From the NCBI GenBank assembly GCA_944348085.1, contig CALVMU010000011.1, positions 1 through 43,338 on the forward strand: a DNA stretch of 43,338 nucleotides. Direction: 5' to 3'. The notes under the pieces were generated by a model. That model saw nothing but the letters and a program-made list of their open reading frames with translations. It ran no database searches and was not told the origin of the DNA. Positions 1-6,778 of this stretch are shown here, in pieces. Position 1 is the first letter of the stretch; each line of letters opens with the position of its first letter. Origin of the DNA: an uncultured Clostridia bacterium (GTDB taxonomy: Bacteria > Bacillota > Clostridia > Christensenellales > UBA1242). Made by a program: the position numbers and the translations under genes.

Positions 1-260
1 ATTAGCAGAAGTTTCCCTCTGTTATCCCCCTGTGATAGGCAGATTGCTCACGCGTTACTCACCAGTCCGCCACTAAGTTGGTGACAGCACAAAAACACCT
101 TTTCCGCATGTTTGCTTCTCTTGCTAATGCGGGGAGAAAAATTCTATCGAATTTTTCAAACGCTTAAGATGCCTTTGTGCCGTCAACAACTCCGTTCGAC
201 TTGCATGTTTGAAGCACGCCGCCAGCGTTCGTCCTGAGCCAGGATCAAACTCTAACGTTA
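1..260 (-). rRNA. 16S ribosomal RNA, 5' end only (runs off the window)
   Basis: The reverse complement contains the universal bacterial 16S 5' primer site (AGAGTTTGATCCTGGCTCAG, plus-strand 234-253) followed by the conserved GACGAACGCTGGCGGC block and CATGCAAGTCGAACGGAG. In E. coli this site starts at base 8, so the mature 5' end is near 260. Only about the first 260 nt are present; the rest of the gene lies left of base 1. The gene is transcribed leftwards from a promoter at 428-457, leaving a leader of about 160 nt. Confidence 0.97.
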
Positions 261-427
261 TATATTTTCTATTTAAAATATTTTAGGTTAATGTTTTTTG
301 CGTCTACACTTAACGCTTTATCCGTTTGGCTCAATAACTTTTAGTAAATTGACTTTGTTTCAATTCTTGTACTTTCTATTTAATTTTCATGGTTCTTTGC
401 TTCCTCACTCCGTGAGTCAGCGCTATT

Positions 428-457
428 ATATTACCACATACACTCTTTCTTTGTCAA
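428..457 (-). promoter_or_regulatory. rRNA operon promoter
   Basis: On the minus strand a perfect -35 TTGACA (452-457) is separated by 18 bp from a -10-like TAATAT (428-433). Transcription would start near 421 and run through an AT-rich leader into the 16S gene. A small CTCAC-TCC-GTGAG hairpin lies near 404-416 in the early leader. No gene is visible in the 261-560 interval, which is leader plus the back-to-back promoter region shared with the divergent gene at 623. Confidence 0.7.
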
Positions 458-562
458 CTACTTTTTTATCTTTTTTTTATATTTTTTTACCTTTTTTTCT
501 ACTTCTCACGATACTCTAGCGCCCGTTGTGGAGAAAATTTTTAATTTTTTACAAAATTTATG

Positions 563-591
563 TTGACATTGAATAAATTTAGTAATAAAAT
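563..591 (+). promoter_or_regulatory. Sigma-A type promoter for the 623-1602 gene pair
   Basis: TTGACA (563-568), 17-bp spacer, TAAAAT (586-591). A purine-rich ribosome binding site (GAGGAGAGAGA, about 610-620) follows, just before the ATG at 623. It diverges from the rRNA promoter. Confidence 0.75.
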
Positions 592-622
592 AGATATATA
601 CTAAAGAAAGAGGAGAGAGAAT

Positions 623-1111
623 ATGACAGACAAAAACCTAAATAGATTACTCAGCATTTACGCAAACGCACACAAATATCCTAATGAGCTTGGCGGCAGA
701 TATAATGATGGGAAATATGACCCTGAGCATGACAAATTAAAGCCAGCCGTTATAACTTTTAAGCAAACTTTAAATTTGTTTAGTAAAAAGAATGTCGACA
801 TAGAAAGCATAAGAGCAAAATTAAAACAAAACTTGCACTTTTATTCTTCTGATGAACTTGGGCTTGCTCGTTTAGAAGCAGTTGTTGCTTCAATCAAAGA
901 CAAAGAAACATTTGAAAATGTTAAAATGATTTATGCTTTTATTTTAAACTATAAAAAAGATTTAATAGACAAAGAATTTATAACACAAGATGATTATAAC
1001 AAGATTAGTGAATTTTTTGCCACAATAACTATGATGGCTAAACGAACTGGTCTTGATGACGAACGCATTCTTCCTGAAGAAGTTTGGGAAGAAATTTCTA
1101 CTGAAAGATAA
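623..1111 (+). CDS. Hypothetical protein, 162 aa
   Basis: I do not recognise this family. The open frame has a consensus promoter and a GAGGAG ribosome binding site, so it is very probably translated. The protein is charged and looks mostly alpha-helical, with no signal peptide, membrane segment or cysteine motif, so it is probably cytosolic. It lies 11 nt upstream of a second unknown gene (1123-1602) and the two share a promoter and a terminator, so they form a two-gene operon divergent from the rRNA operon. There are too few features to assign a function. Confidence 0.75.
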   Translation: MTDKNLNRLLSIYANAHKYPNELGGRYNDGKYDPEHDKLKPAVITFKQTLNLFSKKNVDIESIRAKLKQNLHFYSSDELGLARLEAVVASIKDKETFENVKMIYAFILNYKKDLIDKEFITQDDYNKISEFFATITMMAKRTGLDDERILPEEVWEEISTER

Positions 1112-1122
1112 AGGTTTAATAT

Positions 1123-1602
1123 ATGAAAGAGCACCACGACTATTTTAAGCTCACCAGTAGAGATATCTATAGTTCACTGAAAGGTTTTGTTGACAAACTT
1201 AATTATTTAACCGCTGAGTTTAAAAAAGAGGCTGAGCAACTTTCCCCTGCTGTGATAAAATTTTTGGCGCAACTTCTTTACCAACCTGAAATTATTGCAA
1301 AAGCCTTGAAAAAAGGCCCTATGCAAGATAATGTTTTAGCAATAAAATTACCTGCAAAAAATTGTCAAATTGTTATCGAGATATCTGACTTAGAAAAAAT
1401 TTTTGACTTTGAGCAAGTAAATAGATTTATTTTAGAAAAAACTAAAGACTTTGATGCGCTCAAACAAATAAAAGAAAAGATTGACAACAATATTGAACTT
1501 GTCAAACAATCAGAATATTTTGCCTCAAACGACAAAAAATTTAAATGCCTATTGGTTATATTTGATAAGCTTAACGAAATAAGCTCTGACTATGAAAAAT
1601 AA
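1123..1602 (+). CDS. Hypothetical protein, 159 aa
   Basis: Second gene of the 623-1602 operon, 11 nt after its neighbour, with a modest AAGG ribosome binding site in the gap. The protein is lysine- and glutamate-rich, predicted largely helical, with no signal peptide, membrane segment or metal motif. I do not recognise a domain. The reading frame ends at the foot of a strong bidirectional hairpin (1601-1626), which supports the gene boundary. The two adjacent unknown proteins of similar size may work together, but this rests only on their arrangement. Confidence 0.72.
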   Translation: MKEHHDYFKLTSRDIYSSLKGFVDKLNYLTAEFKKEAEQLSPAVIKFLAQLLYQPEIIAKALKKGPMQDNVLAIKLPAKNCQIVIEISDLEKIFDFEQVNRFILEKTKDFDALKQIKEKIDNNIELVKQSEYFASNDKKFKCLLVIFDKLNEISSDYEK

Positions 1603-1629
1603 AACACTTGAAAAATCAAGTGTTTTTTG
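1598..1629. terminator. Bidirectional terminator between 1123-1602 and cmk
   Basis: Perfect 11-bp stem AAAACACTTGA / TCAAGTGTTTT (1601-1611 and 1616-1626) with an AAAA loop, flanked by A and T tracts so it can work in both directions. The cmk stop codon (1616-1618) lies inside the right arm. Confidence 0.85.
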
Positions 1630-2278
1630 TTTTGATTATGTCAATGCATTTGTTGACCGTTTCTTCAAGCGTAAGAAAAGTTGTGTCAATGATTATTGAA
1701 TCTTTTGCTGGAACAAGCGGTGCAATTTTTCGATGAGTATCGTTATAGTCACGCGCTTGCAGGTCTTTCAAAATTTGTTCAAAAGACACTGTTTGTTTAT
1801 CTTTTATTTGGTCATATCTGCGCTTTGCTCTTGTCTGTTCACTGCCAGTCAAAAAGAATTTGAAGTCTGCTTTTGGAAGCACAATTGTTCCAATATCTCG
1901 CCCTTCCATAACACAGTCATATTGCTTTGCAAAGGCGCGTTGAACTGAAAGCACCTTTTCTCTAACTGAAATGTAAGGCGCAATCTGAGAGGTCAAAATA
2001 GAGATTTCTTCTTCTCTGATTTGTCCAAAATAATCTTTTCCGTTGATGAGGACATGTTGCTCGCGCCCTTTAAAAGTCACCTCAATTGTCATGTTTTTTA
2101 CCAGATCTTCAACATTGTCAGCGCTTAACAAAAGGTCGTATCGGCTTCGATATTCACAAGCGATAGAGCGATAAATTGCTCCAGTATCAAGCATTTTCAA
2201 GTTAAGTTTTTTTGCAATCTCATTTGCAAGTGTGCTTTTTCCACTGCCTACATATCCATCAATTGCAATGTTTAGCAT
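1616..2278 (-). CDS. cmk: Cytidylate kinase (CMP/dCMP kinase)
   Basis: Phosphorylates CMP and dCMP to the diphosphates using ATP, feeding pyrimidine nucleotides to RNA, DNA and phospholipid synthesis in the cytosol. The 220-aa length is normal. The N-terminus carries the P-loop GYVGSGKST (residues 8-16) directly followed by the Cmk signature LDTGAIYRS; EGRDIGT and RAKRRYDQ match the nucleotide-binding and lid regions. An AAGGAGGG ribosome binding site precedes the ATG at 2278. In many Clostridia cmk sits next to plsC and the S1 gene; here those genes are about 5 kb away in another operon. It lies just behind the terminator of the 2321-3247 unit, and I see no obvious promoter of its own, so it may depend on read-through. 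Confidence 0.96.
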   Translation of the reverse strand: MLNIAIDGYVGSGKSTLANEIAKKLNLKMLDTGAIYRSIACEYRSRYDLLLSADNVEDLVKNMTIEVTFKGREQHVLINGKDYFGQIREEEISILTSQIAPYISVREKVLSVQRAFAKQYDCVMEGRDIGTIVLPKADFKFFLTGSEQTRAKRRYDQIKDKQTVSFEQILKDLQARDYNDTHRKIAPLVPAKDSIIIDTTFLTLEETVNKCIDIIKTKNT

Positions 2279-2294
2279 ATTTCCCTCCTTAAAC

Positions 2295-2326
2295 TCAAAA
2301 AATTAGAAGGCAAAGCCCTTCTAATT
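2295..2326 (-). terminator. Terminator after the 2321-3247 unit
   Basis: 10-bp stem AATTAGAAGG (2301-2310) / CCTTCTAATT (2317-2326) followed on the minus strand by a T tract. It overlaps the last codons of the 2321 gene and lies just ahead of cmk, so cmk would depend on partial read-through or on an unseen promoter. Confidence 0.75.
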
Positions 2327-2704
2327 TTCAAAAAGTGCAAGATAAATTTCTTTTATTGTGTTGATTGATTGCTGAACTTTTTCAGCGAACATTTTTTCGA
2401 TTTTGTCATCCTCTGCTCCAAGCATTCCTCCAACATTTATGCTGAGGTTGTTGAGCGCTTTTATAAGTTCAAAATTGTTTGGATAGTCATAGTCAAGCAC
2501 ATCTTGGCTTGAGGTTTCCATTTCTTCTTGAAATTCTTCAAATGTGTCGCCGATAAGCGTTTTGATAAGTTGCTGTCCTTGTTTGCTTGCTTTTTGGCAA
2601 GCTTCAACATCACCATCGTTGAGCGCCATTTCGCTTTTGATAAAATTTTCGCAAGCTGTGGCTGAAGTCTGCAAAAGTTCTGATAAAAGCTCTAAATTTT
2701 CCAT
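2321..2704 (-). CDS. Hypothetical acidic helical protein, 127 aa
   Basis: Not recognised. The protein is acidic, alanine- and leucine-rich, and predicted to be almost entirely alpha-helical, without signal peptide or membrane segment. An AAAGAGGTTG ribosome binding site precedes the ATG. It starts 18 nt downstream of a four-helix membrane protein gene (2723-3247) and shares its promoter and terminator, so it may be a cytosolic partner of that protein. That link is inferred from operon structure only. Confidence 0.72.
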   Translation of the reverse strand: MENLELLSELLQTSATACENFIKSEMALNDGDVEACQKASKQGQQLIKTLIGDTFEEFQEEMETSSQDVLDYDYPNNFELIKALNNLSINVGGMLGAEDDKIEKMFAEKVQQSINTIKEIYLALFEN

Positions 2705-2722
2705 AACAACCTCTTTTAAACT

Positions 2723-3247
2723 TTATTTTTTCTTTTTCTTTCCACTTGCGAAGAAAATGGATAAAAACGATGCGACAACAAAACAAATTAAGCCATAACC
2801 AACAGTGAGAACAACTCCACCGTCTTTTATTGATTGAATAAATCCTTCCATGTCTGAGCCCATAAGTTCATTTGCAAACAAAACATACATGATAAGAGCA
2901 ACAAGCGCAGTCAAGAAGAACATGATTGCAAACACTCTTGTGCCCAAAATTTTTTCTTTGCCAGCTGACTGCATAATAAGATTTAAGATTGAAAGCAAAA
3001 TCATTATTCCGCAGAAAACCATGGCAACAATCAAAAAGATATTTCCAACATACCAATAAGTGTTTTGACCTTCTTCAAACACAAGCATGTCGTAGCCATT
3101 TGTGGATCCACCGAAAACACTTTCCAACAAATCGCGTATAGCACTTGAGATTGCGTCACCCTCACCGCCATAAAAAGCAAGTGCTGGCTGAGTGAGCATA
3201 ACAAAAGAGCAAATACCAAGCAAAACTGTAATAATTGCACCAACCAT
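2723..3247 (-). CDS. Four-helix integral membrane protein, 174 aa
   Basis: Not recognised by family. Four hydrophobic stretches are visible: about residues 3-26 (signal-anchor-like, ending near a possible signal-peptidase site QPALA-F), 66-90, 105-124 and 148-167. The segment after the first helix is acidic and probably extracytoplasmic; the C-terminus is a run of lysines, suggesting it stays inside. If the first segment is cleaved, a three-helix protein remains. It is the first gene of a two-gene operon with a consensus promoter and a GGAGAGG ribosome binding site. Confidence 0.75.
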   Translation of the reverse strand: MVGAIITVLLGICSFVMLTQPALAFYGGEGDAISSAIRDLLESVFGGSTNGYDMLVFEEGQNTYWYVGNIFLIVAMVFCGIMILLSILNLIMQSAGKEKILGTRVFAIMFFLTALVALIMYVLFANELMGSDMEGFIQSIKDGGVVLTVGYGLICFVVASFLSIFFASGKKKKK

Positions 3248-3267
3248 AAACCTCTCCTTTTTTTGTT

Positions 3268-3296
3268 ATGATAACAAAATTTTTTAGCCATGTCAA
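3268..3296 (-). promoter_or_regulatory. Promoter for the 2321-3247 unit
   Basis: Minus-strand TTGACA (3291-3296), 17-bp spacer, TATCAT (3268-3273), with a GGAGAGG ribosome binding site about 10 nt downstream. Confidence 0.7.
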
Positions 3297-3303
3297 ACAA
3301 AAC

Positions 3304-3332
3304 ACAAAAAAAGTTCGAGATAAACTCGAACT
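3304..3332 (-). terminator. Terminator of the HD-domain gene
   Basis: 8-bp stem AGTTCGAG (3312-3319) / CTCGAACT (3325-3332), loop ATAAA, followed on the minus strand by an uninterrupted T run. It lies about 55 nt after the 3387 stop. Confidence 0.85.
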
Positions 3333-3386
3333 AATAAAGCTACATTGGATTGAAATTAAAAAACCATTTTATTGTCAATAATTTGT

Positions 3387-5117
3387 TTACATAACATTAA
3401 GTGGGTTGTCCACATTATACTGTCCAGGAACAAATGGCGGATACATCCCAAAAGTATCTGGCATGGACATTCCTAAAGAACTACGCGTCAATTTAAAATC
3501 TTTGGCTTTTGCCAATACTGGAGTGCCCTTATTTGTCAAAATAAAAGAATTTGTAAAACATTCATTGCCACCAGTAACATAAACGTTCCCTTCTTTAATT
3601 TTTGCATAATAAGTGTATGCGCCACTATCACAAAACTGAAGTATCAAACACATATTACGCAACATATCTATTTCATACCTGCTAATACCATCTTTAAAAA
3701 CTCGTCGCACAACATTTTCACATGCTTTGTCGAATTTTCTCAATTGAATATTTTTATCTTCCAGATTTTTCAAAAGCAGATTTGTCGTATATTCTTGTCC
3801 TTCTCCTATAACAAATTTTATCATTTCTCTTAAAGACGAATTATCGATATTTAAACTATCAAAAAGTTTGTCAGCAAGTCTTAAACTAGCTTCTTTATGA
3901 TTTTCTCCCAAGCGAGTCGCACCCTTTCCTATATCATGCACCAAGAAAGCAAGCTTCATTATTGTATGCATATTATCAGGCAATGAATCAGCATAATATT
4001 GATTGAAAAAATCTATAACGCTTGCTGTATGTTGTCCGACCGTCCATTCTTCCCAAATTCCTGCAGATTTATCAAAAAGCTGTTTGCAAGCTTCATCCTG
4101 ACCGACAAATTCAATAAGCTCTTCACCATTTGCTGATCTAAAAAACTCTTCAACTTCTTGATTGAAAATATTTGAAAATTTGCCATCTGCCACTCTTTCC
4201 AAATATGATATTTTCTGCAGATATTCACCATAATCCCGTTCAGTCATTATTTGTGAAATATCTATCAGATGATAACTTTCTATATTTTTCCCAAGCGTGC
4301 CACTATGTACAACGCTTTTATATCCAACGATGTGATTGTTTGCTAGCCATGCTGAAAGATAACTAGAACTAATTCTATAGGCTTCCCCATACCCACCATC
4401 TGTAAACTCAACAAAAGGCATAGGAACATCTTTATGAACCAAATCTTCTTGGCGTTTTCGTAAGGTGCCTTTAATTGTCTGTATTGGGCGCCGTCTTAAC
4501 AAATATCGCGTATTTCTTGCATGAATATAATCAAGGGCAATTTTTTCAAGTTCTTGTTCTAAAATATTATACTTTACAGATTTTGCCCTTTCTTTAATTT
4601 TTTTCAAAACAGACTCTTCTTCATAATAGTTTACTAATGGTGCATTAGTCTCCTGTAGCACAGGAATTATGATAGTCTCAAATAATTTTTTATGTTTAAA
4701 ATTTATAGGAATTTCATGAGAAACATCAAAATTTGTCAAAACTCTCATTGCGTTATAAAATTTTTTACAATCTTCTATTCCTAAATCCGTTGTCTTAAAC
4801 GATGTATTAAAAATAGCATCATCTTCATTTATTCCCACAATTTTATGAACTTCTTTAACGGCTGTTCCCCACACTCTTTCTTCTGCAAATTCATTCGCTA
4901 TTTCATAAGTGCCTGCGTAAAGTCCATCAAGGTCTGAAACATTCATATTGCCAGTTCCATTATTTGCATTATTAAGTCTTAACACATGAAATTTCTTACC
5001 ATCTCTATTCGCTCTGCCATGATAAATATCCAAATCTTTCATATAATAACAAGCACCAAGTTCAACCAAGACCTTTATAGCTTCCCGCCTCATTTGAACA
5101 CTACTCTTTCTCACCAT
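3387..5117 (-). CDS. HD-domain metal-dependent phosphohydrolase-like protein, 576 aa
   Basis: The C-terminal third holds a complete HD constellation: H363, H394-D395 (in FLVHDIGKG), H407 and D497 (in LQFCDSG), the pattern that binds divalent metals in HD phosphohydrolases. The substrate cannot be told; nucleotides and cyclic nucleotides are common for the superfamily. The N-terminal ~340 residues are not recognised; they include a very basic stretch near 198-222 (RNTRYLLRRR) that could bind nucleic acid. There are no membrane segments. The start is set at 5117: a GGAGGTGAG ribosome binding site lies 3 nt upstream and an earlier in-frame ATG at 5156 falls inside the promoter. The gene is monocistronic, with its own promoter and terminator. 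Confidence 0.8.
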   Translation of the reverse strand: MVRKSSVQMRREAIKVLVELGACYYMKDLDIYHGRANRDGKKFHVLRLNNANNGTGNMNVSDLDGLYAGTYEIANEFAEERVWGTAVKEVHKIVGINEDDAIFNTSFKTTDLGIEDCKKFYNAMRVLTNFDVSHEIPINFKHKKLFETIIIPVLQETNAPLVNYYEEESVLKKIKERAKSVKYNILEQELEKIALDYIHARNTRYLLRRRPIQTIKGTLRKRQEDLVHKDVPMPFVEFTDGGYGEAYRISSSYLSAWLANNHIVGYKSVVHSGTLGKNIESYHLIDISQIMTERDYGEYLQKISYLERVADGKFSNIFNQEVEEFFRSANGEELIEFVGQDEACKQLFDKSAGIWEEWTVGQHTASVIDFFNQYYADSLPDNMHTIMKLAFLVHDIGKGATRLGENHKEASLRLADKLFDSLNIDNSSLREMIKFVIGEGQEYTTNLLLKNLEDKNIQLRKFDKACENVVRRVFKDGISRYEIDMLRNMCLILQFCDSGAYTYYAKIKEGNVYVTGGNECFTNSFILTNKGTPVLAKAKDFKLTRSSLGMSMPDTFGMYPPFVPGQYNVDNPLNVM

Positions 5118-5146
5118 CTCCTCACCTCCAAAATAATGCTTAATAA

Positions 5147-5175
5147 ATAATATCATTCTAATATGATTTTGTCAA
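5147..5175 (-). promoter_or_regulatory. Promoter of the HD-domain gene
   Basis: Minus-strand TTGACA (5170-5175), 17-bp spacer, TATTAT (5147-5152). Its position rules out the in-frame ATG at 5156 and supports the start at 5117. Confidence 0.78.
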
Positions 5176-5242
5176 GAATTGAAAATTTATAAAATCTCTC
5201 AAATAATCTTCAGATCAGTTTTCTTTAAATTGTTTTAGTAAA

Positions 5243-5273
5243 TAAAAAATCCCAAACGAACAAATGTTTGGGA
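5243..5273 (-). terminator. Terminator of the 5281-6180 gene
   Basis: Stem TCCCAAAC (5250-5257) / GTTTGGGA (5266-5273) followed by a minus-strand T run (ATTTTTTATTT). Confidence 0.85.
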
Positions 5274-5280
5274 AATTATT

Positions 5281-6180
5281 TTAAAATACTTTACCTTCAA
5301 AATCGGCAAAACTGTTGTAATCATGCCCTTCTGCAAGTTCTGCTGGAAAGTCATAATGATGAAAAGAGCGAAGTTCTCTGTTTTTTCCTGCCATTTTGAC
5401 ATTGAAAACAGCTTGCGCATCTTCTTGCTCTGCAATCTCGCGTTGATTTTCAACAAATTCTTTATATTTTTCGCGAAGAGAATCAACCTCTTTTTCAACT
5501 TTTGCAAATTCTTCTTTTGGCATGTTAATTGATTTTTGCTTGACAAGCCAGTTCAAATATCCTTCAACACAGCGGTTGATTTTTTGCATTGAAACACTGC
5601 CCTTTCTGAAATATCTTGGCTCGCAAATGTTCAACACGCTCAAACCTTCAATTTTAAGCTCTTCAAAAAGTGGATTTCCTTCTAGATTGTAAGGTTTTAC
5701 AAAATAGCCAGTTTTGTTGACAGTATAGCCATATTTTGCCATAACTCTTTTCAGCTCTTCAAAATTTTTGTCAGGCATATACTGCTTGTGGCAAGTTTTA
5801 ACAATCGCGTTGAGTGACCTTATTTCATTTTTGTTGAGATAACGGAATAATCCATCCGACATATCCATTTTATATGTTGCTATATCTTCAGGAAGAGGCT
5901 GCTCTCTTGTGACTTCGCCAGTAACAACGCCTGTGCTTGTGTCAAAGCCATACAATGCAAGAGTTTGCAAAACTTCTTCAAAAGCCTTCACCGTAAGACC
6001 TGTAAATCTCTTTATGCTGTCAAGTTTTTTACCGACAAAATCTCCAAGAAATGTGATGCCAGCACGCCTCAAAGCACGCCTCGTGCTAACATCAAAATCT
6101 AAATAATTTATGTGTGGATTTTCATAAGTTTGCCTTATTTGAAGATAGTTTTCAATTTGATTTTTAATGGTTATGTCCAT
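5281..6180 (-). CDS. Protein with RNA polymerase alpha-CTD-like helix-hairpin-helix modules, 299 aa
   Basis: Residues about 26-80 (LDFDVSTRRALRRAGIT, then a loop and a KRFTGLTVKAFEEVL helix) follow the pattern of the RNA polymerase alpha-subunit C-terminal domain, which binds UP-element DNA and activators. Two further stretches, about 105-155 and 176-215, resemble weaker copies. The last 80 residues are charged and probably coiled coil. This is not RpoA: it is separate and lacks the alpha N-terminal domain. A DNA- or RNAP-binding role is inferred. The start at 6180 follows a GAGGAGG ribosome binding site; an upstream in-frame ATG at 6198 has none. Confidence 0.7.
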   Translation of the reverse strand: MDITIKNQIENYLQIRQTYENPHINYLDFDVSTRRALRRAGITFLGDFVGKKLDSIKRFTGLTVKAFEEVLQTLALYGFDTSTGVVTGEVTREQPLPEDIATYKMDMSDGLFRYLNKNEIRSLNAIVKTCHKQYMPDKNFEELKRVMAKYGYTVNKTGYFVKPYNLEGNPLFEELKIEGLSVLNICEPRYFRKGSVSMQKINRCVEGYLNWLVKQKSINMPKEEFAKVEKEVDSLREKYKEFVENQREIAEQEDAQAVFNVKMAGKNRELRSFHHYDFPAELAEGHDYNSFADFEGKVF

Positions 6181-6290
6181 AATTTTCCTCCTCTGCAATC
6201 TTTTTATAACAAAATTATATCACAAAAATCGCATTTGTCAATGAGGAGTTTGAAATTGATAGCAACAAATTACATCAGCTTCAAAGTCAA

Positions 6291-6396
6291 TTCGGGAGCC
6301 CCTTTATCAACAGGTCGCTTGTCTGATTTTGCTTTTTAACTTTTCCGCTTGTTCTATCTTCTCTATGGAGCTAACGGCGGGAATCGAACCCGCGAC
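6291..6396. repeat. Direct repeat copy 1 (tRNA-Thr 3' half plus downstream flank)
   Basis: This 106-bp block recurs at 6491-6596, exactly 200 bp away, with one difference (C versus T at 6332/6532). Its right 31 bp (6366-6396) equal the 3' part of the tRNA-Thr gene, from CCA through the T arm; the other 75 bp are the region just downstream of the tRNA. The identity stops abruptly after CGCGAC in the middle of the tRNA. Confidence 0.95.
6366..6396 (-). pseudogene. Truncated tRNA-Thr copy (3' fragment)
   Basis: On the minus strand this reads as the T arm, acceptor 3' strand (CGTTAGC), discriminator and CCA of the neighbouring tRNA-Thr, but the sequence beyond (6397-6490) does not provide an anticodon arm, D arm or acceptor 5' strand. 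It cannot form a tRNA and is a partial duplicate. Confidence 0.9.
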
Positions 6397-6434
6397 AGCG
6401 TCGCACTGCTTTCTTTTTCTGCAGTTTGCCCTTC

Positions 6435-6449
6435 GGTCAAACTTTGACC
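6435..6449. repeat. Perfect 15-bp palindrome in the unique segment between tRNA repeats
   Basis: GGTCAAA-C-TTTGACC, two perfect 7-bp arms around one base. It lies in the 94-bp unique segment (6397-6490) between the two tRNA-derived repeats. The half-site equals the heptad of CtsR boxes, but CtsR boxes are direct repeats with a 3-bp spacer, so this is not a classical one. Confidence 0.8.
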
Positions 6450-6490
6450 TTGCGAAAGAGTGCTCCTTTTCCCAAAAATGCTTTCTCATT

Positions 6491-6596
6491 TTCGGGAGCC
6501 CCTTTATCAACAGGTCGCTTGTCTGATTTTGTTTTTTAACTTTTCCGCTTGTTCTATCTTCTCTATGGAGCTAACGGCGGGAATCGAACCCGCGAC
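6491..6596. repeat. Direct repeat copy 2 (overlaps the intact tRNA-Thr)
   Basis: Partner of 6291-6396. Here the block continues into the intact tRNA. The left part also carries ATCAACAGGTCGC (6506-6518), a perfect 13-bp inverted match to the tRNA anticodon-arm/variable region (6592-6604), so the trailer of the transcript could pair with the tRNA itself. Confidence 0.95.
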
Positions 6597-6641
6597 CTGT
6601 TGATTACGAATCAACTGCTCTACCGACTGAGCCACGTTAGC
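6566..6641 (-). tRNA. tRNA-Thr (anticodon CGT)
   Basis: 76 nt with encoded CCA. On the minus strand the acceptor stem is GCTAACG / CGTTAGC with discriminator T; the anticodon stem is GTTGA / TCAAC around loop TTCGTAA, giving anticodon CGT, which reads ACG codons. The T arm GCGGG-TTCGATT-CCCGC is canonical. A 3'-half copy lies 200 bp downstream in the direction of transcription. A CGT isoacceptor usually supplements the TGT one. Confidence 0.97.
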
Positions 6642-6717
6642 ACACAAAGGTGCTTACACACCTTGTTTTTATTTTATTCAATTTTTGAAACTTAAAGCAA
6701 GTTTGATTATTTTTTAA

Positions 6718-6754
6718 TTTTGCATACTAGCACAAACTGTAGTATTATGCAAAA
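6718..6754. repeat. Inverted repeat between the S1 gene and tRNA-Thr
   Basis: Perfect 9-bp arms TTTTGCATA (6718-6726) / TATGCAAAA (6746-6754). An alternative fold pairs ATACTA/TAGTAT inside. It has no convincing T tract on either strand, so it is not a normal terminator; it may be a processing signal or an operator near a weak promoter-like TTGCAT-17-TAGTAT (minus strand) that could serve the tRNA. Confidence 0.4.
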
Positions 6755-6778
6755 CATAATAGCCACAAAATATTGATT

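Noticed and set aside
298..519. Open frame of 73 codons on the plus strand in the rRNA leader region
   Set aside because: Phe/Leu/Ser-rich translation of AT-rich leader DNA antisense to the rRNA promoter, with no ribosome binding site.
5118..5156. Longer start for the HD-domain protein at 5156
   Set aside because: That ATG lies in the promoter between -10 and the ribosome binding site, whereas 5117 has GGAGGTGAG at good spacing.
6307..6526. Overlapping open frames on both strands across the tRNA repeats
   Set aside because: They lie over tRNA sequence and a direct repeat, have no ribosome binding site and no protein character.
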